From Nitrosopumilus adriaticus (GTDB lineage: Archaea; Thermoproteota; Nitrososphaeria; Nitrososphaerales; Nitrosopumilaceae): 64,000 bases of DNA. Within the stretch, counting starts at the first letter, position 1. Each line of letters opens with the position of its first letter. This document shows, piece by piece, positions 1 to 7,900 of the stretch. The stretch lies in NCBI RefSeq assembly GCF_000956175.1, contig NZ_CP011070.1, positions 62,001 to 126,000 on the forward strand, in the 5' to 3' direction. Both the position numbers and the translations under genes were made by a program. The notes beneath the pieces are model-generated. The model was given only the letters and a program-made list of their open reading frames with translations, was not told where the DNA came from and did no database searches.

Positions 1-636
1 AATCAGGATAAAGAATTAGTTTGTCAAACTATTCAAGAGCAATTAAAAAAAGCAGAAGATTTGATTGATAAAATTCCAAAAAATGTAAAAATTATCATAA
101 TGCCGGGTAATCACGACCCTGGCAGAAGAGCACTTCCTCAGCCTGCTATTCCAAAAAAATACAATTCAGGGTTGTGGGAAAGAGAAAATGTAGTAATGGT
201 TGGAAATCCGGCCTTGGTGTCTTTGAATGGGGTCAAAATTATGATGTTTCATGGACAAAGTATCGATGATATTGTAAAGACCACCCCAGGCCTAAGTTAT
301 GATAAACCAACCAATGTGATGAGACATCTATTGCGAGCAAGACATCTTAGTCCCATTTATGGCAGTCAAACACCAATAGCTCCTGAAATGGAAGATCTTT
401 TAGTAATTGAGGATATTCCAGATATTTTTCATGTAGGTCATGTTCATAGAGCAGAATTAGACATGTACAAGGGAATTTTGTTAGTTAATTCTGGTTCATG
501 GCAAAAACAGACACCATTTCAAGCCAGTGTTGGTATGACTCCAAATCCAGGAATTGCCATAATGGTGAATTTGAAAACTTTTCAAGTCTTCCATGAAAAT
601 TATAGTTCAAACTCAAACAATATCTTGCAAAGTTAA
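1..636 (+). CDS. polB: DNA polymerase D small subunit DP1, 3' part
   Basis: This is the C-terminal 211 codons of the small, exonuclease-type subunit of archaeal family D DNA polymerase; the reading frame is open to the left window edge, so the 5' end is missing. The calcineurin-like phosphoesterase domain is visible: GNHDPGRR near the start, FHGQSID in the middle and a GHVH motif late in the protein, which are metal ligands in DP1 and in the inactive eukaryotic B subunits. The gene converges on cdc6, with the two 3' ends overlapping by 24 bp. The large subunit DP2 is encoded about 4.3 kb downstream, beyond the putative origin, so the two subunits are not in one operon. Identification is confident. 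Confidence 0.95.
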   Translation, partial: NQDKELVCQTIQEQLKKAEDLIDKIPKNVKIIIMPGNHDPGRRALPQPAIPKKYNSGLWERENVVMVGNPALVSLNGVKIMMFHGQSIDDIVKTTPGLSYDKPTNVMRHLLRARHLSPIYGSQTPIAPEMEDLLVIEDIPDIFHVGHVHRAELDMYKGILLVNSGSWQKQTPFQASVGMTPNPGIAIMVNLKTFQVFHENYSSNSNNILQS

Positions 637-1818
637 ATCATCTTTGAAAGTCTTTTTAATCATTTCAGATGCTATTGTAAGTTTGTATTTTTTTGTCCTT
701 CCATGAATTCCTTGATGAATTAATCTTCCAGAGATTAATCCAGATAATTCAATTTCACTTAGCATTTGCGTGATTCTTCTTTGAGTTAATTCGTCTTTTC
801 CAACCACTTTACAGAGATTTTTGTATGAAGAGTAAATCTCCCCAGTAGAAGAGCCATTTGCCTTCATTATTGCTATAAGAACCAATTTTTCGTGTAGTGG
901 GAATGATTTAAGAGATTTTTCTTCTTTATTTTCCTCAATTTTTTGGGAGGCTTCTCTAACATGCTCTATTGTAACTTTATCAGATTGTTGTCGCTCAGCA
1001 AGCTCACCGGCAACACGTAGTAAATCAATAGCTCTCCGTGCATCACCATGCTCTCCACCTGCCAGAGCAGCTATGAGGTTTAGGGCTGGTACATCTACAG
1101 AGTTTTCAATAAATGATTCATTGATTCTTTCTTGAAGAATTTTTTTTATTTGTTCAACATCATAGTTTGTAAAAACTACTTCCTCTTCTCCCAGACTGCT
1201 AATCACTCTAGGATCTAGTTTTTCTTTAAAAGTCAGGTCATTAGATATTCCAACCAAAGTTAGAGAACCCCCTTCTTCAAGTCGTTCGTTTGCTCTTGTA
1301 AGTTGATAGAGAATATCTTTTCCTGTTTTAGCCACTAATTGGGCTAGATAATCAATTTCATCAATTACAAAAATTGCATTAAGTTTCCCACTTCTTATTT
1401 TATTGAGTAGTCTTTTGAAGACCTCACTAATTGCAAGGCCTGTATTGGGTAATTCGTCCTCTTCTAAGCCTAATTGCCTACCTAAACTTACTAATAATCC
1501 ATATAATGTTGTCTCTTCTTTTGAATTAGTGTAAATTAATTTTATTGGAAAATCGGATTTTTCCACTCTTTCTTGAATTTTATCAATAACTCTTCTCACC
1601 ACAAGTGTCTTACCTGTTCCAGGTTTTCCATAAACTAATAGATTTGATGGTCTTGATTGTTTTAGGATTGGTAGTAATGATTGGGTTACTTGTTCTAATT
1701 CAGATTCTCTATGTAAGATAATTGGTGGTTTGTAAGAATAATGAAGACTTTCTCGATTTTTAATAATTGATTTTCCAGATTCGGCTGCATCTAACAATCT
1801 ATCTATAGGATCAGACAT
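613..1818 (-). CDS. cdc6: Orc1/Cdc6 replication initiator
   Basis: Archaeal initiator ATPase that binds origin recognition boxes and loads MCM. The AAA+ module has Walker A (GKPGTGKT, about residue 67), Walker B (FVIDEID), a sensor-1 stretch (LVGISND) and the ISS-type region after it; residues about 305-400 form the winged-helix DNA-binding domain. I start it at the ATG at 1818, two codons inside a GTG at 1824, giving 401 aa, a normal family length. It is transcribed away from the 1825-2305 gene-free region that carries ORB-like repeats, the usual archaeal arrangement of initiator beside its origin. The 3' end overlaps DP1 tail-to-tail. Confidence 0.97.
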   Translation of the reverse strand: MSDPIDRLLDAAESGKSIIKNRESLHYSYKPPIILHRESELEQVTQSLLPILKQSRPSNLLVYGKPGTGKTLVVRRVIDKIQERVEKSDFPIKLIYTNSKEETTLYGLLVSLGRQLGLEEDELPNTGLAISEVFKRLLNKIRSGKLNAIFVIDEIDYLAQLVAKTGKDILYQLTRANERLEEGGSLTLVGISNDLTFKEKLDPRVISSLGEEEVVFTNYDVEQIKKILQERINESFIENSVDVPALNLIAALAGGEHGDARRAIDLLRVAGELAERQQSDKVTIEHVREASQKIEENKEEKSLKSFPLHEKLVLIAIMKANGSSTGEIYSSYKNLCKVVGKDELTQRRITQMLSEIELSGLISGRLIHQGIHGRTKKYKLTIASEMIKKTFKDDLTLQDIV

Positions 1819-2062
1819 ACTCACACACCTTCATTTCCAATGTATCTATCATATCCATATCTAAATTAAGAGAGTATAGAATACAACAGTAATTGTAGTT
1901 TAGTTTGTAATTAATTATTTTTAGTTAGTTTTAGATTTTCTTAAAAAAAATAATTAAAAAAAGATAGAGTGGAAATATTGGTGTGTGGGTTTAGTCCAAA
2001 AAAATTAAAATTAACATTTTTGTTATTGGTATGTTAAGAAAATCCTAAAAAACCTCATTTTA

Positions 2063-2086
2063 CCCCCTTTATTTCCATTCCAGGCG
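2063..2086 (-). repeat. origin recognition box-like element 1
   Basis: On the minus strand the box reads CTGGAATGGAAATAAAGGGG, extended by another G. It closely resembles the archaeal ORB core, a TCCAnTGGAAAC-type half followed by an A-rich spacer and a G tract. It matches the second box at 2124-2147 in all but a few positions, with the same orientation and a 61-bp period, about six helical turns. Orc1/Cdc6 binding is inferred from the resemblance and the neighbouring cdc6 gene. Confidence 0.85.
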
Positions 2087-2123
2087 TTAAGGTGGATGTT
2101 AACACTGTGAATATCATCAAAAT

Positions 2124-2147
2124 ACCCCTTTATTTCCACTCCAGGCA
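2124..2147 (-). repeat. origin recognition box-like element 2
   Basis: Second copy of the ORB-like box, reading on the plus strand CCCCTTTATTTCCACTCCAG. It differs from the first copy mainly by C for T in the TTCCA(C/T)TCCA part and by one C fewer in the C run. Both copies have the G-tract pointing towards cdc6 and the AT-rich stretch, the polarity expected if initiator loading is directed to that side. Confidence 0.85.
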
Positions 2148-2305
2148 TGAAAATACCCTAAAAATTAACCATTTTGATTGTGTGGTTGTTAATAACAAAA
2201 TTATGGCTAGGCGTGGCCTAGGCAGTCAACGTTAACAAACTAATTAGTTAACAAAGATTCTGGGATCCATTGAACTGTTAACTACTGATCCATTAGATCT
2301 CTAAG

Positions 2306-2710
2306 ATGACAAACAAACGTATTCGAATAGGCATGGAAGATTCTGATGGAGCCAAATATGATATTAAACTAGAAGGAAATGTGACTAGAGAAAAAGTCCT
2401 TAAAATATTTGAAATGATGGATTTAATGAATATTGAAGAAGAACAACCTGAAACAACAAATATGGACTCAATAGGCTCAAAAATTTGGTTTATTGTAGAT
2501 AAATTCTTCCCAATGGGCAAATTTACCTCTACAAACATTCTTGAAAAATATGAAGATGAATTTAATGAGCCAATAAAACTTAGTATTATTTCCACATATT
2601 TGTCTAGATTCGCTTCAAAAGGTAGGGTGGATAGGTCAAGAACAGGCCGAGAATGGACATATCAAACAATTAAGATTAGACAAAAACAAGAGTTATCATC
2701 TAAGAAATAG
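2306..2710 (+). CDS. conserved-looking small protein beside the origin
   Basis: A 134-aa acidic-then-basic protein that I cannot assign to a named family. The N-terminal 45 residues look like a small beta/alpha segment with a helix (REKVLKIFEMMDLM). Residues about 55-120 look like a winged-helix fold: helices around KIWFIVDKFF, STNILEKYEDEF and KLSIISTYLSRFASKG, then a basic strand-rich RVDRSRTGREWTYQ. DNA binding is therefore plausible but inferred. The ATG lies 23 bp after the last GTTAAC box of the origin region, so its promoter overlaps the origin. The 3' end overlaps the convergent AbrB-like gene by 11 bp. Confidence 0.8.
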   Translation: MTNKRIRIGMEDSDGAKYDIKLEGNVTREKVLKIFEMMDLMNIEEEQPETTNMDSIGSKIWFIVDKFFPMGKFTSTNILEKYEDEFNEPIKLSIISTYLSRFASKGRVDRSRTGREWTYQTIKIRQKQELSSKK

Positions 2711-2861
2711 TGACTTTTCTAACCAATAATCTATCTTTTCCAAGAATTACTTTAACATATTCACCTTTTTGGATATCCATATACTTTCTAAATTGTTTAG
2801 GGATGGAAATTGTTCCTGCGGAAGTAATTTTTACTAAGACTTCATTTTCTTGGACTGACAT
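2700..2861 (-). CDS. AbrB/SpoVT-fold DNA-binding protein (53 aa)
   Basis: A short gene read from ATG at 2861 to TAG at 2700. The 53-aa product has the swapped-hairpin AbrB signature: a strand, then KITSAGTISIPKQFRKYM, then KGEYVKVILGKDRLLVRK. Proteins of this fold are dimeric transcription regulators or antitoxins; here there is no obvious toxin partner, as the next minus-strand gene is a membrane-bound winged-helix protein. Its tail overlaps the 2306 gene by 11 bp. An 18-bp perfect palindrome lies about 62 bp upstream of its start and could be an autoregulatory site. Confidence 0.85.
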   Translation of the reverse strand: MSVQENEVLVKITSAGTISIPKQFRKYMDIQKGEYVKVILGKDRLLVRKVTIS

Positions 2862-2922
2862 GATTGTATTATAATTTAATAATATATATAATTTATTAAA
2901 ATCTATAATTAATAATTCATAA

Positions 2923-2940
2923 TAAATTAGGCCTAATTTA
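2923..2940. promoter_or_regulatory. 18-bp perfect palindrome upstream of the AbrB-like gene
   Basis: The sequence TAAATTAGGCCTAATTTA reads identically on both strands. It stands in a 134-bp, otherwise extremely AT-rich spacer between the AbrB-like gene (start 2861, leftwards) and the stop of the membrane winged-helix gene at 2996. A dimeric regulator site is the natural reading; a transcription terminator for the upstream gene is the alternative. Binding partner unknown. Confidence 0.5.
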
Positions 2941-2995
2941 GTGTATTTTTTAAAAATTATTTCTAAACAAATAACAAAAATCGTCGATAATTATT

Positions 2996-3598
2996 TTATG
3001 CAATAGAAGGACTTGTTTGTACTTCTTCAACCTTTGCTAATCCTTTTTCTGTTATTGAATAAGTATATGGTTTTGATTCGGTATTTCTTTCAACATAACC
3101 ATCATCAAATAATTTTTTCATTAGTCTTGAAGTATGCTCTCTACTTCGCTTCAATGTGATTTGAATATCACGTGATGTCATAGCTTTGTTTGTGATTAAC
3201 TGCAACACATGATTTGTTGGGTTCGTATTATCAATATTTGAAATAATAGGCACGGAAATTGGTTTTTCCTGTTTAATTTCAGGATTGATGACTTTGTCAG
3301 TTGGTTTCTCTTCTACTTGATTTTTTGTTAATTTCTCTAAGAATTGTTTTAACTCTAAGTTTGGATCTTCTGTTTTTTGTTCAATTCCCTGTATTTCCAA
3401 TGCATCTAGGCGTATTTTCATATCAATTAATTGTCTTTCATAGTACTCTAAACGCTCTGATTGTGATGCATCAAACATTTCATTCTTAGTTTTAACAAAA
3501 GGACGAATTTTGTAATACAGATACAATCCTCCTAAACCAACAACAAATGCTAAAATCACACCTAAAATCACTTCAGGATCAGGAATCTCTACTAACAT
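2996..3598 (-). CDS. membrane-anchored winged-helix regulator
   Basis: A 200-aa protein with three parts: one transmembrane helix at about residues 10-28 (VILGVILAFVVGLGGLYLYY), a charged coiled-coil-like region with a DASQSERLEYYERQL helix at about 45-105, a Pro/Ile-rich linker, and a C-terminal winged helix at about 130-195 (LQLITNKAMTSRDIQ, then a recognition helix with SREHTSRLMKKLFDDGYVERN). It looks like a membrane-tethered MarR/ArsR-type regulator with a cytoplasmic DNA-binding domain. I use the ATG at 3598 rather than the TTG one codon upstream. Two TATCGTGATT repeats lie just upstream of the start. Confidence 0.8.
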   Translation of the reverse strand: MLVEIPDPEVILGVILAFVVGLGGLYLYYKIRPFVKTKNEMFDASQSERLEYYERQLIDMKIRLDALEIQGIEQKTEDPNLELKQFLEKLTKNQVEEKPTDKVINPEIKQEKPISVPIISNIDNTNPTNHVLQLITNKAMTSRDIQITLKRSREHTSRLMKKLFDDGYVERNTESKPYTYSITEKGLAKVEEVQTSPSIA

Positions 3599-3616
3599 CA
3601 CAACTTTTACGCCTAT

Positions 3617-3637
3617 ATCGTGATTTATCGTGATTGA
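3617..3637. repeat. tandem TATCGTGATT repeats before the membrane regulator gene
   Basis: Two exact copies of TATCGTGATT at 3617-3626 and 3628-3637, an 11-bp period, sit 19 to 39 bp upstream of the ATG at 3598 of the leftward membrane-anchored regulator. The position is around the expected TATA/start-site region, so a bound protein would block transcription. An autoregulatory operator is an inference from position. The flank up to about 3860 is also rich in TCACA-type words. Confidence 0.5.
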
Positions 3638-3725
3638 ACAATATTATTTCACACTTTAGATTAACTAACTCACACACTTTATCACAAAATACATGTTTGA
3701 GCATTAATGATTATCATCACATATA

Positions 3726-4088
3726 TCACATATTACATGCCTGTCGAATGAGCCTATCTATCACACTAATCACCTCATTTTCTCTTTCTGGAAATATATC
3801 ACTCTCATTAATCACACTAATCTGCTCTGAAAGCTTTGATATCACATCAATATCATCAGGCAAAAGTATGCCTAATCCTCGCAAAAGTATGATTGAATAG
3901 AATAACCCAATCAATTTGTCTCTAGATTGTCCAACTTGCCTGTAATACGCGCCTTTACTGATAGAAAAATTAGATTCAAGAAGATCTTTCTGATTTAAAA
4001 TAATTTCAATTTGTCGCTCTGTAAACAAAGATTTTTTGATAATTTTACGTATAATATTGTTAAAATTAGATCCTTCTAACTCCTTCAT
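3726..4088 (-). CDS. hypothetical helical protein
   Basis: A 120-aa protein that I do not recognise. It is mostly helical with a central RQIEIILNQKDLLESNFSIS and KGAYYRQVGQSRDKL segment followed by a hydrophobic helix (LIGLFYSIILLRGLGIL); no catalytic motif or cysteine pair is visible. The RQIE..L.....SK.AYYRQV pattern is reminiscent of a helix-turn-helix, but that is weak. I start at the ATG at 4088; a TTG at 4118 would add ten residues but sits too close to the shared CTTTAAAG promoter box. It is divergent from GGGP synthase. Confidence 0.65.
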   Translation of the reverse strand: MKELEGSNFNNIIRKIIKKSLFTERQIEIILNQKDLLESNFSISKGAYYRQVGQSRDKLIGLFYSIILLRGLGILLPDDIDVISKLSEQISVINESDIFPERENEVISVIDRLIRQACNM

Positions 4089-4123
4089 AGCTATACAAAT
4101 CTGTATACCGCATTCCAATTAAA

Positions 4124-4131
4124 CTTTAAAG
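4124..4131 (+). promoter_or_regulatory. TATA-like box of the GGGP synthase gene
   Basis: CTTTAAAG lies 22-29 bp before the ATG of GGGP synthase at 4153, the spacing of an archaeal TATA box for a nearly leaderless transcript. The box is a perfect palindrome and also lies 36-43 bp upstream of the divergent ATG at 4088, so it could serve both genes. Confidence 0.55.
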
Positions 4132-4152
4132 AGTCATCTACAAACCCATTTT

Positions 4153-4905
4153 ATGACTGAAAATAAAGTTGAAGAATTCCTAAAATTAGAATTAAAAAAG
4201 AAAAATGCATTACTATTTGTGTTAATTGATTCAGAAGTTTCTAATTTAGAAGCATCATCTAAACTTGCAAAAGATGTAGAAAAGATAGGCGCATCAGCAA
4301 TCCTAGTAGGCGGATCTTCTGCAACTGATCAAATAGAGATGGCTCAAGTTGTTAAAGGAATAAAACAAGGAATTAAGATTCCAATCATCTTATTTCCTGG
4401 TAATGTTACAGGTGTTGTGCCTGATGCAGATGCAATCCTATTTAGCTCCTTGATGAATTCAGAAAATCCTTATTTTATCACTCAAGCACAAGCCTTAGGA
4501 GCTCCAAATGTTCTCAAATTTGGTTTAGAACCTCTTCCAACTGCATATTTAGTGATAGGTGAAGGAACATCTGCCTGGTTTGTAGGAGCTGCTAGAGGAA
4601 TACCCTTTGAAAAACCAAAGATTGCAGCCGCATATGCCTTAGCTGCTCAATTTCTAGGTATGAGATTTGTTTACTTAGAGGCCGGCTCTGGAGCAAAATC
4701 TAACGTTACTCCTGAAATGGTTAAAACAGTAAGACATGCATTTAATGGATTTTTAATTGTTGGAGGTGGTATCAAAGATGTCAAAACCGCAGAAAGTTTG
4801 GTAAATGCAGGAGCAGATGCCTTAGTGATTGGAACATTCCTTGAAAAAGGAGGAAGTATTTCAAAGTTAGAAGAAATAGCAAAAGCAATTCAAAGAAGCA
4901 AGTAA
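4153..4905 (+). CDS. geranylgeranylglyceryl phosphate synthase
   Basis: Makes the first ether bond of archaeal membrane lipids by joining geranylgeranyl diphosphate to sn-glycerol-1-phosphate. The 250-aa TIM barrel shows the family features: an early ALLFVLIDSE strand, GGSSATD phosphate-site loop, the conserved YLEAGSGAKSNV motif near residue 175, the GGGIKD loop near 200 and the terminal ADALVIGTFLEK. Its substrate is made by glycerol-1-phosphate dehydrogenase, encoded in this window at 60803-61867. DP2 starts 13 bp after the stop, so the two genes are probably cotranscribed. That pairing of a lipid enzyme with a replicative polymerase looks like chance operon sharing. Confidence 0.95.
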   Translation: MTENKVEEFLKLELKKKNALLFVLIDSEVSNLEASSKLAKDVEKIGASAILVGGSSATDQIEMAQVVKGIKQGIKIPIILFPGNVTGVVPDADAILFSSLMNSENPYFITQAQALGAPNVLKFGLEPLPTAYLVIGEGTSAWFVGAARGIPFEKPKIAAAYALAAQFLGMRFVYLEAGSGAKSNVTPEMVKTVRHAFNGFLIVGGGIKDVKTAESLVNAGADALVIGTFLEKGGSISKLEEIAKAIQRSK

Positions 4906-4918
4906 TAGAGCACATATC

Positions 4919-7900
4919 ATGTCTGAAAACGACGCAATTTCTCGTATTAGTGGAATTAACATGCCAAATTATTATCTTGATTATTACACAAATCTTTCAA
5001 CTGATACATATTCAATTTTTCAACATGCTGCAAAGGCAAAATCTAGTTTGGTTGATTCTTCAGGAATTATAGAGCCAAAAATTGCATTTGATCTAGCTGA
5101 TCGAGTTGCAAAGATGCACGAAATTGATATTGCAGATCCTTTAAGAGACCTTCTAAAAATTAATGGAAAAGAACTATCTGCACTAATACTTTCAAAAGAA
5201 ATTGCTTTAGGAAAATATTCTCTTCCAGATGCAACATTAGAAGAAAAACTTGATCTAGCAGTACGTGTAGGTCTTGCAATTGTCACTGAAGGGGTTACTA
5301 TTGCACCATTACAAGGAATTAGCGAAGTTAAAATTAAGAAAAACAAAGATGGCACTGATTATCTTTCAGTTTCAATAGCTGGTCCAATGCGTTCAGCAGG
5401 AGGAACAGAATCTGCTGTAACAATGTTGATTGCAGATCATGTTAGAAAAGCAGCTGGATTATCTAAATATCAAGCCAATTCATTTGATGATGAAACAGGT
5501 AGATTTGTTGAAGAATTAAGAATTTATGAAAGAGAAGCTAGTAGTTTCCAATTTCATATCTTAGATGAAGATATTGAGCATGTAATTTCTAATCTTCCTG
5601 TTGAATTAGACGGGGTAGACACAGATCCTTATGAAGTTGTAAATCACAAATCTATGGCTCGAATCAAAACTGACAGAGTTAGAGGTGGAGCATTACGAGT
5701 TTTAAATGATGGATTAATTGGAAGATCAAAAAAACTTCTAAAAAGAATTGAATTATACAATTTAGATGGTTGGGAATGGCTCAATGATCTAAAAGGAGCA
5801 GTTCAGACTGGTGACAATCAAGAGGATGCAGCTGCTAAAAGAATGCGAGAGGTAATTACTGGAAGATCAGTATTATCTATGCCTAACAAACTAGGTGGAT
5901 TTCGATTAAGATACGGAAGAGCATGTAATACTGGGTTTGCAGCAGTTGGAATTCATCCTGTAATCGCTGAGATTCTAGATCATACAGTAGCAGTAGGAAC
6001 ACAAATTAAAATTGACATTCCTGGAAAAGGAGCTACCGTTGCCTTTGTTGATTCCATAGATACGCCAACTGTTCGTCTCAATAATGGGGATGTAGTAAAA
6101 ATTAGAGATGTAAAGCATGCTTTAGAAATAAAAAATGAAATTGAAAAAATTCTGCATTTAGGAGATATATTAATTTCATTTGGAGATTTTCTTGAAAACA
6201 ATGCACAATTAGTTCCATCTGGATATGTTGAAGAATTCTGGATTGAAGAATTAAAACAAAAAACACAAAATATTAAATCTGATTCTGAATATCTAAAACA
6301 ATTCTTAAGTAAAATTCCTTCAGTTGATGAAGCAATTAAAATTTCATATGATTTTAAAATTCCACTCCATCCTCATTATCTATATTTTTGGGACAAAATT
6401 TCATCTGAAGATCTTTCTATTCTCTTAGAACCTACAAATGTTAATGAAAAATTAATTGAATATCCAATAAAAGTTAAAAAAATCCTTGAAAATCTTGGCA
6501 CTCCTCATAAAATCGATAATCAAAAAATAATTTTAGAAAGTCAAGAAGCAAAAATATTCTTTAATTTATTATTTAGAGAAAAACCAACAATAAATGATTT
6601 TTCAGTTCCATTAATAATATCAAAATCATCTGGCATTAAAATCAAAAACAAATTTTCAACTTCAGTTGGTGTAAGAATAGGGAGACCTGAAAAAGCAGCT
6701 GCAAGACAAATGAAACCCCCAACCCATGTATTATTTCCAGTAAGCGATAAGGGAGGACCTACCAGAGATCTTCTAAAGGCATCTAGGAATGAACATTTTT
6801 TTGCAAATATCTATAACAGAATTTGCGACCAATGCAATGAGCCTTCAATTGGAATAAAATGTTCAAACTGTGGTGTTAAAACAACAATTACTTATCGATG
6901 TACTAATTGTAGAGATGTTCTTAATGAACCGTTTTGTGAAAAATGTAAACGTAAAGCTCCTGCACATTCTCATAAAGAATTTCCACTAAAAACAAGATTA
7001 CTTTTAGCACAGGAAAAAATGGGACTGCGTGCAAAAGAACCATTCAAAGGTGTTAAGGAACTAATTAATCAAGATAAAATTGCAGAACCACTAGAAAAAG
7101 GACTTACACGACAAAACTTTGGATTGACAACCTTCAAAGATGGAACTGTTAGATTTGACGCAACAAATTCACCATTAACTCAATTCAAACCATCTTGGAT
7201 TGGAACATCAATTGAGAAACTAAAACAACTTGGATATTATCATGATATTGATGGAAATCCACTTGAAAACTTAGATCAAATTATTGAACTTCGTATGCAA
7301 GATGTGATAATTCCTTATGAAAGTGGAAAATATCTTGTTTCAACTTGTAAATACATCGATGCACTTTTACAGAAATTTTATGGCACATCTGCATTTTATA
7401 ATGTAAATAATTCTAAAGAGCTAATTGGGCATCTGATAATTGGTTTAGCACCTCATACTTCTGTTGGAATTGTAGGACGAATTATTGGATACACTGAAAC
7501 CCATGTTTGTTTTGCAACTCCTAATTGGCATTCTGCTAAAAGAAGAGATGCTGATGGTGATGCTGATTCAATAATGCTTTTGATGGATAGCCTGCTAAAT
7601 TTTTCAAGACAATTTCTATCTGATAGAATAGGTGGATTAATGGATGCACCATTACTTGTTCAACCACTAGTTTTACCCCATGAATCGCAACCACAGGCAC
7701 ACAATCTTGAAGTTACAAAATTTCTTCCTTTGGAATTCTTTGAATCAACATTTAATGAAATTAAAGCATCTGACATTAATTCTGTTGATATAATTAAATC
7801 ACGACTTGAAACTGAAAGGCAATTTTATGATTATTTCTTTACACACCCAACCTCGTCATTAACTACATCAAAATCTCGAAGTGCATATTCGACACTTGGT

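Larger units (their letters stand above)
1825..2305. other. putative chromosomal replication origin (oriC)
   Basis: A 480-bp region without a credible gene lies between cdc6 and the divergent 2306 gene. Seen directly: a very AT-rich stretch at about 1860-1985 with A and T runs, which could be the unwinding element; two near-identical C-rich boxes at 2063-2086 and 2124-2147 in the same orientation; GTTAAC at 2098, 2231, 2247 and 2277; and a GC-rich pair GGCTAGGC/GGCCTAGGC at 2205-2223. Known: archaeal origins typically sit beside orc1/cdc6 and carry ORB repeats flanking an AT-rich element. That this is the active origin is inference; GC skew or marker-frequency data would decide it. Confidence 0.85.

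Noticed and set aside
2293-2595. 100-aa antisense frame opposite the gene beside the origin
   Set aside because: The plus-strand frame has better codon use and a start right after the origin region; the antisense product is Ser/Ile-rich and unlike a protein.
3640-3860. Many TCACA words, considered as a repeat array
   Set aside because: Spacing is irregular and part of the run lies inside the 3726-4088 gene, so it is composition rather than an array.
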